A stretch of 64,000 bases of DNA from the NCBI GenBank assembly GCA_030527795.1, contig JAUNAB010000005.1, forward strand, positions 53,470-117,469, given 5' to 3'. Numbering within the stretch: the first letter of the stretch is position 1; the number at the start of each line of letters is the position of its first letter. The position numbers and the translations under genes were made by a program. The notes under the pieces are model-generated. The model had not been told where the DNA came from, made no database searches, and was given only the letters and a program-made list of their open reading frames with translations. Shown here one piece after another: positions 10,569-19,087 of the stretch. The stretch comes from Pasteurellaceae bacterium. Its GTDB lineage: Bacteria > Pseudomonadota > Gammaproteobacteria > Enterobacterales > Pasteurellaceae.

Positions 10569-10583
10569 CGTGCAATCTGCACG
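10569..10583 (-). promoter_or_regulatory. Hairpin with T-run in the sstT leader (possible attenuator)
   Basis: CGTGCA-N3-TGCACG is followed, in the sstT direction, by ATTTTT, ending about 22 nt before the sstT start. It looks like a short intrinsic terminator in the leader. A second perfect dyad, GATCAA-AAAA-TTGATC, lies at 10597-10612. Confidence 0.4.
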
Positions 10584-10696
10584 GGTTAACAACATAGATC
10601 AAAAAATTGATCCCCTAGGAATCAACAGATTAGCCGAATTTCTCAGGAAAGAGAATACAAAGATCAAAAAAATTTCACATTTTTGCAAATTTATTA

Positions 10697-10726
10697 TTGA
10701 CATACTGATTAAAACGACAGTATTAT
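10697..10726 (+). promoter_or_regulatory. Promoter of the UmuD-like gene
   Basis: TTGACA (10697-10702), an 18-nt spacer and TATTAT (10721-10726). A SOS box covers almost the whole spacer, so LexA would block RNA polymerase. Confidence 0.65.
10703..10722 (+). promoter_or_regulatory. LexA (SOS) box 1
   Basis: TACTG-N10-CAGTA (10703-10722) matches the enterobacterial SOS-box ends perfectly, with an A-rich centre. It overlaps the promoter between -35 and -10. Confidence 0.8.
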
Positions 10727-10729
10727 AAT

Positions 10730-10749
10730 AACTGTATAAAAACACAGCC
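10730..10749 (+). promoter_or_regulatory. LexA (SOS) box 2
   Basis: AACTG-N10-CAGCC keeps the invariant CTG-N10-CAG (CTG 10732-10734, CAG 10745-10747) and a TATAAAAACA centre. It is 27 nt from box 1, just downstream of the -10. Tandem boxes usually mean tight repression. Confidence 0.6.
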
Positions 10750-10783
10750 TGATTAAACCCCAGTTGTATTGTAAGGAATTATT

Positions 10784-11245
10784 ATGAATCACGTACAAAG
10801 CACTCGTCAAAATAGACATAACCTCACAACTCATTATGGATTTTCCTATCATCCAATGCCACTTTTTGATGATGATCAAAGCGATCTCTCACATAATAAA
10901 AAACTGGATCTCAACTTATATTGCATCAAACGTCCACAACAAACCTGTTTTATTCGTGTAACTGATGCAGATTTACTCGCTTGGGGAATTAGCCAAGGTG
11001 ATATGCTCGTGGTTGAGAAAAATGAATCGCTCGCTATTGGAGATTTAATTGTGGTTGAAAACAAGCATAAAATGTCAATTTATGAATTTGTTGCCCAAAA
11101 CAATGGTAAATTAATTTTCTTTTCTTTAAGTTCCAAACAACAAAATATGACGATAAATAATCTGGATGAAATTTCCATTGTCGGCACAGTAACCAGTTGT
11201 ATTCATCAAATGAAACCGCAACGGACGCTACGTTTTGCCGCTTGA
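10784..11245 (+). CDS. UmuD-like S24-family protein lacking the catalytic residues
   Basis: Its 153 residues are colinear with UmuD, the DNA polymerase V accessory subunit that cleaves itself after RecA activation. Matching stretches are WGISQGDMLVVE (UmuD GGISDGDLLIVD), IGDLIVVENKHKMSIY and ISIVGTVTSCIHQMK at the end. Aligned without gaps from the active site, the UmuD nucleophile Ser60 corresponds to Asp63 and Lys97 to Tyr100. The cleavage-site Cys-Gly is Tyr18-Gly19. It should therefore be neither a protease nor self-cleaving. No umuC is adjacent. AAGGA (10773-10777) precedes the ATG, and two SOS boxes control the promoter. Function unknown: possibly a dominant partner of UmuD/polymerase or a repurposed regulator. 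Confidence 0.75.
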   Translation: MNHVQSTRQNRHNLTTHYGFSYHPMPLFDDDQSDLSHNKKLDLNLYCIKRPQQTCFIRVTDADLLAWGISQGDMLVVEKNESLAIGDLIVVENKHKMSIYEFVAQNNGKLIFFSLSSKQQNMTINNLDEISIVGTVTSCIHQMKPQRTLRFAA

Positions 11246-11252
11246 ATAAAAT

Positions 11253-11287
11253 AAAACGCGAATTTAAATCTAAATTCGCGTTTTATT
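11253..11287. terminator. Bidirectional terminator
   Basis: A perfect 14-bp stem, AAAACGCGAATTTA / TAAATTCGCGTTTT, with a 4-nt loop, between the convergent UmuD-like gene and the NlpC/P60 gene. Confidence 0.85.
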
Positions 11288-11300
11288 CATTCTAATCAGG

Positions 11301-11849
11301 TTATAGAATACGTCTTGACTGTGTATAAGTTCTTGCCCAATAACTTTCATCTAATGAGCTAATAGTTACACCTTGGCTAGAACTAGAGTGCATAAACTGA
11401 TTGTTGCCGATATAAACTCCTACATGACGATTACCGCGGAAAAATACCAAATCACCCTGTTTTAATTCAGATTTATGAATTTGAGAACCAAGATAACGTT
11501 GCTCTGACGTTGAACGAGGTAATTCAATACCATACACCGCTGCAAATGTTTCTTGCATAAATGCAGAACAATCAATGCCACGATGGCTATCACCACCTAA
11601 ACGATAACGAGTTCCCACCCATTCTTGATAGATCTTTGATAATTTTTTATTATTGATTGGAGCATGCACAAAATGCGTGGAGTTATAAGAAGCGTTTGCA
11701 ATAACTTGCTGTGGTTGGTTAGTTTTCAAATTACCAATAAAATGATCCAACTGTTGTTGATCATTTTTTAACGCGGTTTGATGCCTCGTTGAGCTTGAAC
11801 ACGCAGCAAGTAAAAGTGCCACACTAATTAATAATAGTTTCTTCATCAT
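11301..11849 (-). CDS. NlpC/P60 murein endopeptidase lipoprotein (MepS/Spr-like)
   Basis: Probably an outer-membrane-anchored peptidoglycan hydrolase that cuts peptide cross-bridges during wall growth. The 182-aa protein has a lipoprotein signal peptide ending in LLLAAC (Cys17). The NlpC/P60 domain begins at about residue 72 (YQEWVGTRYRLGGDSHRGIDCSAF) with catalytic Cys94, His142 (RHVGVYIG) and His154. The C-terminal half is close to E. coli MepS (Spr). A start 3 nt further in (a second Met) is equally possible, and the ribosome-binding site is weak. Confidence 0.85.
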   Translation of the reverse strand: MMKKLLLISVALLLAACSSSTRHQTALKNDQQQLDHFIGNLKTNQPQQVIANASYNSTHFVHAPINNKKLSKIYQEWVGTRYRLGGDSHRGIDCSAFMQETFAAVYGIELPRSTSEQRYLGSQIHKSELKQGDLVFFRGNRHVGVYIGNNQFMHSSSSQGVTISSLDESYWARTYTQSRRIL

Positions 11850-12092
11850 AACTTTTTACTAATATAAATCTGTACATTAAAATCATTCTTTGATAGTACC
11901 TGATTATCTTACTGATTGCCAGTATTTATTTTCATTTTATGCACATTTTGTGATAAAAATCGCAAATTTATACATATTTTCAGGATAATTTGCATAAAAA
12001 TACAAAATTTATGCTAAAAACTCCAATCCCGCGGTCAAAAATTCTCGCATTTTTATGAGAGAGCAACCTTAATTTAAGGGAAAATAAAGAAA
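11850..12092. other. Non-coding gap upstream of the NlpC/P60 gene
   Basis: About 240 nt of very A+T-rich sequence. It holds one degenerate USS-like copy (CCCGCGGTCAAAAATTCTC, from about 12028) and presumably the promoter of the reverse-strand lipoprotein gene. No ORF or RNA was recognised. Confidence 0.5.
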
Positions 12093-12118
12093 AAACCCTA
12101 GATTTATATCTAGGGTTT
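12093..12118 (-). terminator. Terminator of the aceE-aceF-lpdA operon
   Basis: An 11-bp perfect stem, AAACCCTAGAT / ATCTAGGGTTT, with loop TTAT. On the reverse strand it is followed by a T-run. It lies 24 nt after the lpdA stop. Confidence 0.85.
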
Positions 12119-12141
12119 CGCACTAACGACAAAATGACTGT

Positions 12142-13563
12142 CTATTTTTTCTTCGCTTTTGCGTTTGGTAAATCGGTAATTGAACCTTCAAACACTTCCG
12201 CGGCTAATCCAACTGACTCGTGTAAAGTTGGGTGAGCGTGGATGGTTAAGGCTAAATCTTCCGCATCACAACCCATTTCAATCGCTAAACCAATTTCGCC
12301 TAATAATTCACCGCCATTGGTTCCAACAATCGCACCGCCAATCACACGATGAGTTTGTTTATCAAAAATCAATTTAGTCATACCGTCTGCACAGTCTGAT
12401 GCAATCGCACGACCTGACGCTGCCCAAGGGAATTTCGCCACTTCATAGTTAATACCTTCGGCTTTACATTCTTTTTCAGTTTTACCGACCCAAGCAACCT
12501 CAGGTTCGGTATAAGCAATAGAAGGGATCACTTTTGGATCAAAATAATGTTTTAATCCCGCAATCACTTCTGCAGCCACATGACCTTCATGCACCCCTTT
12601 ATGCGCCAACATCGGTTGGCCAACAATATCGCCAATCGCGAAAATATGCGGCACATTGGTACGCATTTGTTTATCTGTATGAATGAAACCACGATCATCC
12701 ACTTCAACACCTGCCACTTGTGCATCAATTAATTTTCCGTTAGGAGTACGACCGATTGCCACTAACACCGCATCATAACGGCGAGTTTCATTCGCGGCTT
12801 TACCTTCCATTGAAACGTGAATACCATCTTCTTTTGCTTCAACCGCGGTCACTTTGGTTTCAAGCAATAGATTGAATTTTTTCTCAATACGTTTCGTATA
12901 AATGTTAACCATATCTTTATCCGCAGCAGGAATAACCTGATCAAACATTTCAACAACATCAATATTCGAACCTAATGCGTGATATACCGTTCCCATTTCT
13001 AAACCGATAATACCGCCACCCATAATCAAAAGATTTTTCGGCACTTCTTTAAGTTTTAACGCATCGGTTGAATCCCAAACACGTAGATCCTCGTGCGGAA
13101 TAAATGGTAATTGAATTGGGCGAGAACCTGCGGCAATAATCGCATTATCAAAATTAATGGTCACTTCGCCCTCTTCGCCTGCTACGATTATAGTGTTAGG
13201 ACCAGAGAATTTACCATAGCCATTAACCACTTGTACTTTACGTTGTTTAGCCATACCTGCTAAACCGCCAGTAAGTTGGCTAATCACCTTTTCTTTCCAA
13301 CCGCGGATTTTTTCAACATCGGTACTTGGCTCACCAAAAACGATCCCATGTGCAGCTAAAGCTTTTGCTTCTTCAATTACTTTAGCAACGTGTAGTAACG
13401 CTTTAGATGGAATACAACCCACATTTAAACATACACCACCTAATGTTGAAAAACGTTCAACTAATACCGTTTCCAAACCTAAGTCGGCGCAACGGAAAGC
13501 AGCAGAGTAACCAGCAGGCCCCGCACCCAATACCACAACTTGTGTTTTAATTTCTTTATTCAT
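12142..13563 (-). CDS. lpdA: Dihydrolipoamide dehydrogenase (E3)
   Basis: Flavoprotein that reoxidises dihydrolipoamide with NAD+ for pyruvate dehydrogenase, and usually for 2-oxoglutarate dehydrogenase and glycine cleavage as well. The 473-aa protein is nearly colinear with E. coli Lpd: FAD motif VLGAGPAGYSAAF, redox disulfide GGVCLNVGCIPSK (Cys45, Cys50), NAD motif GGGIIGLEMG, and the catalytic dyad His444/Glu449 in HAHPTLHESV. The start at 13563 (MNKEIKTQVV) has GAGG 5 nt upstream. The longer frame adds 17 residues absent from relatives. Third gene of the operon, 67 nt after aceF. Confidence 0.97.
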   Translation of the reverse strand: MNKEIKTQVVVLGAGPAGYSAAFRCADLGLETVLVERFSTLGGVCLNVGCIPSKALLHVAKVIEEAKALAAHGIVFGEPSTDVEKIRGWKEKVISQLTGGLAGMAKQRKVQVVNGYGKFSGPNTIIVAGEEGEVTINFDNAIIAAGSRPIQLPFIPHEDLRVWDSTDALKLKEVPKNLLIMGGGIIGLEMGTVYHALGSNIDVVEMFDQVIPAADKDMVNIYTKRIEKKFNLLLETKVTAVEAKEDGIHVSMEGKAANETRRYDAVLVAIGRTPNGKLIDAQVAGVEVDDRGFIHTDKQMRTNVPHIFAIGDIVGQPMLAHKGVHEGHVAAEVIAGLKHYFDPKVIPSIAYTEPEVAWVGKTEKECKAEGINYEVAKFPWAASGRAIASDCADGMTKLIFDKQTHRVIGGAIVGTNGGELLGEIGLAIEMGCDAEDLALTIHAHPTLHESVGLAAEVFEGSITDLPNAKAKKK

Positions 13564-13630
13564 TTGAACCTCGTTAAATCTGTCGATTTTAACTGTTGTA
13601 AAGGGCGCAATCATCGTGCGCCCTACAAAA

Positions 13631-15517
13631 TTACATAACTAAACGGCGTAAGTCAGACAATACACCATTAATGAATGTGATAAATCTTGCACCATCAGCC
13701 CCGTCAATGACACGGTGATCATAAGATAATGATAATGGCAACATTAACCGCGGTGTAAAATCTTTACCATTCCAAACTGGTGTCATTTCAGATTTAGACA
13801 CACCTAAAATCGCAACTTCTGGTGCATTTACGATTGGCGTAAAGTGGGTACCACCAATGCCACCTAAGCTTGAAATCGTGAAACATCCGCCTTGCATATC
13901 TGATGCAGTTAACTTACCTGCACGTGCTTTTTTAGAAATTTCAGCCAGTTCGCGTGAAAGCTCAATGATGCCTTTTTTGTTCACATCACGGAATACTGGT
14001 ACAACTAAACCATTTGGCGTATCCACTGCCACACCAATATTCACATATTTTTTCAAGGTTAAACGTTGACCATCTTCAGATAATGAACTATTAAAACGTG
14101 GGTAAGCTTCAAGTGCTTTTGCTGCCGCTTTCATAATAAAGACTAACGGAGTGATTTTTACATCTAATTTTTGTTTTTCAGCTAACACATTTTGTTCTTT
14201 GCGGAATTTCTCAAGATCAGTAATATCCGCTTTATCCCATTGGGTAACGTGTGGGATCATCACCCAGTTACGATGTAAATTCGCCCCTGAGATTTTTTGG
14301 ATACGGCCTAATTCTACTTCTTCAGTTTCACCAAATTTGCTGAAATCAACTTTTGGCCAAGGTAACAAGCCTAAACCTGCACCATTTGCACCTGTTGAGC
14401 CAGTTGCAGCCACTGAACCACTTTCTACTGCTTTAATTGCCGCTTTCACATAAGCTTGAACGTCTTCTTTTAAGATACGGCCTTTACGTCCCGTACCTTT
14501 TACTTTATCCAAGTTTACGCCAAATTCACGGGCTAAACGGCGAACCACTGGTGTCGCGTGAGCGAAAGTCGCACTTGCCGTAACCGCATCTTGATTAACC
14601 GATGCACTACTTGCAGGCGCTACAGCCGCACTTTGTGCTGGAGCAGATGGCGTTGCAACTTGTGGCACGCTCGCTGCTGCAAGTGCCGCACCTGCCACTT
14701 CAAAGCGCATAATTAACGATCCTGTTGAAACTTTATCGCCTGATTTCACCAAAATTTCTTTCACTACGCCTGCAAATGGTGCTGGCACTTCCATTGAAGC
14801 CTTATCACCTTCAACAGTAATTAAAGACTGCTCTGCAGTCACATTATCGCCGACATTAACCATAATCTCAGTTACGTTAACTTCATCACCACCAATATCT
14901 GGTACATTTACATCTTGAACAGCACTTACCGTCGCTGTCGCAGCTGGTGCAGAAGCTTGTGGTGCAACAGTAGATCCTGCTCCCGCCACATCAAAGCGCA
15001 TAATTAACGATCCTGTTGAAACTTTATCGCCTGATTTCACTAAAATTTCTTTCACTACACCTGCAAATGGCGCTGGCACTTCCATTGAGGCTTTATCGCC
15101 TTCAACGGTGATCAAAGATTGCTCTGCAGAAACACTATCGCCTACATTAACCATAATCTCGGTAACATTGACTTCATCACCGCCGATATCGGGTACATTC
15201 ACTTCAACGACAGAACTCGCTGCGGGTGCATTTGCAACAGGAGCAGCGGCTGGAGATTGTGCTGGTTCGGCAGGAGAAGCTGCATCTGAGGCTGCCAATG
15301 TAAACATAGGTGTACCTGTTGTTACTTTATCGCCTACTTTGACTAATACCGCTTCAACCACACCCGCTTCAGGTGAAGGCACTTCCATTGAAGCTTTATC
15401 GCCTTCTACATTTATTACACTTTGATCTACCGCAACAGTATCGCCGGCTTTAACCATGACTTCAGTAACGGTAACTTCATCGCCACCAATATCTGGAATG
15501 TTAATTTGTTTAGACAT
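13631..15517 (-). CDS. aceF: Pyruvate dehydrogenase E2, dihydrolipoamide acetyltransferase
   Basis: Core of the pyruvate dehydrogenase complex, moving acetyl groups from lipoyl arms to CoA. The 628 residues carry three lipoyl domains with the lipoylated Lys in EGDKAS at 41, 142 and 239. They are joined by Ala/Pro-rich linkers and followed by a peripheral-subunit-binding domain (about 320-357) and the catalytic domain with [12 protein letters not shown] (His601). Three lipoyl domains equal the E. coli count. Domains 2 and 3 are almost identical, also at DNA level. AAGGA precedes the ATG at 15517. Second gene of the operon. Confidence 0.97.
   Translation of the reverse strand: MSKQINIPDIGGDEVTVTEVMVKAGDTVAVDQSVINVEGDKASMEVPSPEAGVVEAVLVKVGDKVTTGTPMFTLAASDAASPAEPAQSPAAAPVANAPAASSVVEVNVPDIGGDEVNVTEIMVNVGDSVSAEQSLITVEGDKASMEVPAPFAGVVKEILVKSGDKVSTGSLIMRFDVAGAGSTVAPQASAPAATATVSAVQDVNVPDIGGDEVNVTEIMVNVGDNVTAEQSLITVEGDKASMEVPAPFAGVVKEILVKSGDKVSTGSLIMRFEVAGAALAAASVPQVATPSAPAQSAAVAPASSASVNQDAVTASATFAHATPVVRRLAREFGVNLDKVKGTGRKGRILKEDVQAYVKAAIKAVESGSVAATGSTGANGAGLGLLPWPKVDFSKFGETEEVELGRIQKISGANLHRNWVMIPHVTQWDKADITDLEKFRKEQNVLAEKQKLDVKITPLVFIMKAAAKALEAYPRFNSSLSEDGQRLTLKKYVNIGVAVDTPNGLVVPVFRDVNKKGIIELSRELAEISKKARAGKLTASDMQGGCFTISSLGGIGGTHFTPIVNAPEVAILGVSKSEMTPVWNGKDFTPRLMLPLSLSYDHRVIDGADGARFITFINGVLSDLRRLVM
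14701..14910 (-). repeat. Direct repeat, copy A (aceF lipoyl domain 3)
   Basis: This copy and the one at 14992-15201, exactly 291 nt (97 codons) away, encode the third and second lipoyl domains. The first 49 nt of the two copies are identical and the rest differ mainly at third positions. This suggests recent duplication or gene conversion inside aceF. Confidence 0.8.
14992..15201 (-). repeat. Direct repeat, copy B (aceF lipoyl domain 2)
   Basis: Partner of the repeat at 14701-14910. The first (N-terminal) lipoyl domain at about 15300-15510 is clearly more diverged. Confidence 0.8.
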
Positions 15518-15553
15518 ATTCTTTTTCCTTTTCAAGATAGGGGAAAAACGCTG

Positions 15554-15570
15554 GCTTTTTTGACCGCGGT
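15554..15570 (-). repeat. USS-like repeat between aceE and aceF
   Basis: GCTTTTTTGACCGCGGT, core 15563-15570, in the 75-nt gap between aceE and aceF. It is single, with no inverted partner, so read-through of the operon should not be stopped. Confidence 0.7.
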
Positions 15571-15592
15571 AATGTCCCCTTTTTACCTGAGA

Positions 15593-18253
15593 TTATGCGT
15601 ATAACGGATTCACTTTATCAGCATCAATGCCGTATTTTTTGATTGCATCAGCAATCACTTTACGATCAACTGAGCCTTGTTTTGCTAATTCGGTCAATGC
15701 CGCCACAACAACATAATGCGCATTCACTTCAAAGTGTTCACGTAGATTTTCACGGCTATCTGAACGACCGAAACCGTCCGTACCTAATACACGATAGCTT
15801 TGTGCTGGAATATAAGCGCGTACTTGTTCAGCAAATAAACGCATATAGTCTGTTGCAGCCACTGCTGGTGCATCATTCATCACTTGTGCGATATATGGCA
15901 CTTGTTGTTCTGCTTCTGGGTGTAGCATATTAAAACGTTCAGCATTCGCACCATCGCGAGCAACTTCAGTAAATGAAGGAACACTATATACATCAGAAGT
16001 TACACCATACTCATCCGCTAAGATTTTTGCAGCTTCACGAACGTGACGGAAAATTGCACCAGAACCTAATAATTGTACTTTCGCTTTACCTTGACCAGTT
16101 ACAGTCTCAAATTTATAGATACCTTTACGAATACCTTCTTCCGCCCCTTTTGGCATAGCAGGTTGTTCATAGGTTTCATTTAAGGTTGTAATGTAATAAT
16201 ACACATCTTCTTGTGCATCACCATACATACGACGCACACCATCTTGCATAATCACTGCAACTTCATAAGCATAAGCTGGGTCATAAGAAATACAGCTTGG
16301 AATCGTTAATGATTGAATGTGGCTATGACCATCTTCATGTTGTAAACCTTCACCATTTAATGTTGTACGACCTGAAGTTCCCCCGATCATAAAACCACGT
16401 GCACGTTGGTCGCCCGCAGCCCACATTAAATCGCCAACACGTTGGAAACCAAACATTGAATAATAAACAAAGAATGGAATCATTGGCACATCATTAGTTG
16501 AATAAGAGGTTGCCGCTGCTAACCAAGATGCAGTCGCACCTTGTTCGTTGATACCTTCTTGTAATACTTGACCATCAATCGCTTCACGATAATACGCTAC
16601 TTGTTCGCGGTCTTGTGGGGTATAGTTTTGACCGTGTGGGTTATAAATACCAATTTGACGGAATAGCCCTTCCATACCGAAAGTACGGGCTTCATCAGCA
16701 ATAATTGGCACAATATGTTTACCTACTGATTTATTTTTCAATAACACATTCAATGAACGAACAAATGCCATTGTTGTTGAAATTGGACGTGCCTGCGCTT
16801 CAAATAATTGTGCAAATTCATCTAACTCAGGCACCTCTAATTTTTGTGTGAAACGAGGTAAACGGGTTGGTAAATAACCATTTAATTTTTGACGTTGTTC
16901 ATGTAAATATTTATATTCTTCTGAACCTTCAGGGAAAGTAATGTAAGGAAGTTTTTCTACTTCTTCATCAGTTAAATCAATATTAAAGCGATCACGAACA
17001 TGTTTCACGCCTGACATATCCATTTTCTTAACTTGGTGCGCGATGTTTTTACCTTCAGCCGCTTCACCCATCCCATAGCCTTTAATGGTTTTCGCTAAAA
17101 TAACGACAGGTTTATCTTTTACTTGTTTTGCTTTGTTAAATGCAGCAAATACTTTTAATGGATCATGACCACCACGATTCAATGCCCAAATTTCATCATC
17201 GGTCATTTCTGCGACTAATGCCGCGGTTTCAGGATATCGACCAAAGAAATGTTCACGAACATAAGCACCATCTTTTGATTTTAATGTTTGATAATCTCCA
17301 TCAACCACTTCCATCATCAATTGTAATAATTTACCTGAGGTATCACGTTGTAATAAACGATCCCAACGACGCCCCCAAATAACTTTAATCACTTCCCAGC
17401 CTGCACCATTAAACAGCCCTTCTAATTCTTGAATGATTTTACCATTACCTGTTACAGGCCCATCTAAACGCTGTAAATTACAGTTAATCACAAAAACAAG
17501 GTTATCTAATTTTTCACGTGCCGCAACAGAAATACCACCACGAGATTCTACTTCATCCATCTCACCATCGCCTAAAAATGCGTAAACAGTTTGATCCGCA
17601 GTATCTTTCAATCCACGATGATGTAAATATTTTAAGAAACGTGCTTGATAGATTGCGTTCAATGGTCCTAATCCCATTGAAACAGTTGGGAATTGCCAAA
17701 ATTCAGGTAATAATTTCGGATGTGGGTAAGAAGAAAGCCCTTTTCCATGTACTTCTTGACGGAAATTATCTAATTGTTCTTCGGTTAAACGTCCTTCTAA
17801 GAATGCACGTGAATAAACGCCTGGTGAAATATGACCTTGGAAGAAAACTAAATCGCCACCATTTTTTTCTGTACGTGCTTTGAAGAAATGGTTAAAACAC
17901 ACTTCATAAATGGTCGCTGCAGATTGGAAAGAAGACATATGTCCGCCTAATTCCAAATCTTTTTTAGATGCACGCAATACCATCATAATCGCATTCCAAC
18001 GAATTGCACCACGAATACGGCGTTCTAAATCTAAATTGCCTGGATAATTCGGCTCTTCTGAAACTGGAATGGTGTTAATATAATCAGTATTCACACCTGT
18101 TGGTAAAGATACAGCATTTGAACGTGCGTGTTGCATCAATTCTTCAATAATAAATTGTGCACGTTCTACCCCTTCTTCACGGATAACTGAATCGATTGCC
18201 AATAGCCAATCATTAGTTTCGATTGGATCTACGTCATTAACCATTTTTGACAT
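15593..18253 (-). CDS. aceE: Pyruvate dehydrogenase E1 component (homodimeric type)
   Basis: Thiamine-diphosphate enzyme that decarboxylates pyruvate and acetylates the E2 lipoyl arms. Its 886 residues match the E. coli length of 887 and align along the whole chain. The ThDP-binding motif is GDGEMDEVESRGG...NLVFVINCN (about 230-262). Other conserved blocks are LGGHMSSFQSAATIYEV and GGTSGRTTLNGEGLQHEDGH. The ATG follows TAAGGAAAAGACT. First gene of aceE-aceF-lpdA. No pdhR precedes it, and no clear PdhR-type operator was found upstream. Confidence 0.98.
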   Translation of the reverse strand: MSKMVNDVDPIETNDWLLAIDSVIREEGVERAQFIIEELMQHARSNAVSLPTGVNTDYINTIPVSEEPNYPGNLDLERRIRGAIRWNAIMMVLRASKKDLELGGHMSSFQSAATIYEVCFNHFFKARTEKNGGDLVFFQGHISPGVYSRAFLEGRLTEEQLDNFRQEVHGKGLSSYPHPKLLPEFWQFPTVSMGLGPLNAIYQARFLKYLHHRGLKDTADQTVYAFLGDGEMDEVESRGGISVAAREKLDNLVFVINCNLQRLDGPVTGNGKIIQELEGLFNGAGWEVIKVIWGRRWDRLLQRDTSGKLLQLMMEVVDGDYQTLKSKDGAYVREHFFGRYPETAALVAEMTDDEIWALNRGGHDPLKVFAAFNKAKQVKDKPVVILAKTIKGYGMGEAAEGKNIAHQVKKMDMSGVKHVRDRFNIDLTDEEVEKLPYITFPEGSEEYKYLHEQRQKLNGYLPTRLPRFTQKLEVPELDEFAQLFEAQARPISTTMAFVRSLNVLLKNKSVGKHIVPIIADEARTFGMEGLFRQIGIYNPHGQNYTPQDREQVAYYREAIDGQVLQEGINEQGATASWLAAATSYSTNDVPMIPFFVYYSMFGFQRVGDLMWAAGDQRARGFMIGGTSGRTTLNGEGLQHEDGHSHIQSLTIPSCISYDPAYAYEVAVIMQDGVRRMYGDAQEDVYYYITTLNETYEQPAMPKGAEEGIRKGIYKFETVTGQGKAKVQLLGSGAIFRHVREAAKILADEYGVTSDVYSVPSFTEVARDGANAERFNMLHPEAEQQVPYIAQVMNDAPAVAATDYMRLFAEQVRAYIPAQSYRVLGTDGFGRSDSRENLREHFEVNAHYVVVAALTELAKQGSVDRKVIADAIKKYGIDADKVNPLYA

Positions 18254-18651
18254 AGTCTTTTCCTTATTTTTAAGTTAATTAATAAACGTTTAATTGATAG
18301 CTATCAGCTAACATTAAACAATGGATTGATAACTAAATTCTTTTAGTAAAGAAATTTTTATATACTTCACAAAATTTTAACAAATCTGACAAAGTTTATT
18401 AGATTTTTTGAATTAAAGATAGTCATTTTTGTCTTTCCACACCATAAAAGATGAATTTTTAAACGGTATAAATGACTACGCTAATAATTTAATCGTGAAA
18501 GTAGAATTTTTCTAGAAATGTTGCAATTATAAGCGTTTTTTGCTCATTTTGTAATAGGATTTATTTAAAAGCAGTATAATTCTCAGCCTTGAACAAAAAA
18601 TTGCCTTAAACCGCGGTCAAAAATTTCATTGAATTTTCTCTCCCAAACAAA
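18254..18651. other. Long A+T-rich gap upstream of aceE
   Basis: About 400 nt between the aceE start and the acyP stop, both on the reverse strand, so it should hold the pdh operon promoter. I see A/T-rich sequence with several possible -10 elements, no AATTGGT-N3-ACCAATT PdhR operator, no ORF, and one complete USS-like copy at its end (18610). Confidence 0.5.
18610..18626 (+). repeat. USS-like repeat
   Basis: ACCGCGGTCAAAAATTT, core 18610-18617, followed by a second A/T block (GAATTTT). A full-length copy behind the acyP stop. Confidence 0.75.
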
Positions 18652-18924
18652 TTAATATTTAATATGAAATATATCGCCCACAATCAAGCCATAATAATCT
18701 TGTTCAATAATCTGCTCAACCCGTGCAGTTGGGGGACCTTGATGCAACCAATCAATAAAACGAAGCATCGCCTGAATTTGCCCTTGAGCCACTACTAAAA
18801 CCGCCCCGTCAGCTAAATTTTTCACATACCCTTGCAAGCCAAGTTTTTGTGCTTGTCGCTGGGTAAAGTAACGAAAACCGACGCCTTGAACTCGTCCATA
18901 AATTGTAAATTGTCGTTTTTGCAT
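18652..18924 (-). CDS. acyP: Acylphosphatase
   Basis: Small cytoplasmic enzyme hydrolysing carboxyl-phosphate bonds (acetyl phosphate, carbamoyl phosphate). The 90 residues show the full signature GRVQGVGFRYFTQRQAQKLG with catalytic Arg18, and GYVKNLADGAVLVVAQG with catalytic Asn36. Length fits the family. It is transcribed towards aceE but is separated from it by about 400 nt. The ATG follows AGTCAGGAAAAACA. Confidence 0.93.
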   Translation of the reverse strand: MQKRQFTIYGRVQGVGFRYFTQRQAQKLGLQGYVKNLADGAVLVVAQGQIQAMLRFIDWLHQGPPTARVEQIIEQDYYGLIVGDIFHIKY

Positions 18925-19087
18925 TGTTTTTCCTGACTTTTATTCAAATTTTAGAATTTTTTTCGTCCAATCTATTTTCATTTTTACGAATTTAGCATAG
19001 CATATCTAGCGTTATCGACTATTTTATCACACTCTATTCTATTCGATAAACATAAACCAATATTTTCCTAACAGGGAAGGAGTCAAT

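Noticed and set aside
10597..10612. GATCAA-N4-TTGATC as an FNR site for sstT
   Set aside because: The half-sites are inverted relative to the FNR consensus TTGAT-N4-ATCAA.
10749..10763. A third CTG...CAG element before the UmuD-like gene
   Set aside because: The spacer is 9 nt, not 10, so the two half-sites are out of register for LexA.
18571..18590. TATAAT-like element on the + strand near 18577
   Set aside because: No suitably spaced -35 and no + strand gene follows until 19088.
18254..18651. PdhR operator upstream of aceE
   Set aside because: No AATTGGT-N3-ACCAATT-like palindrome is present.
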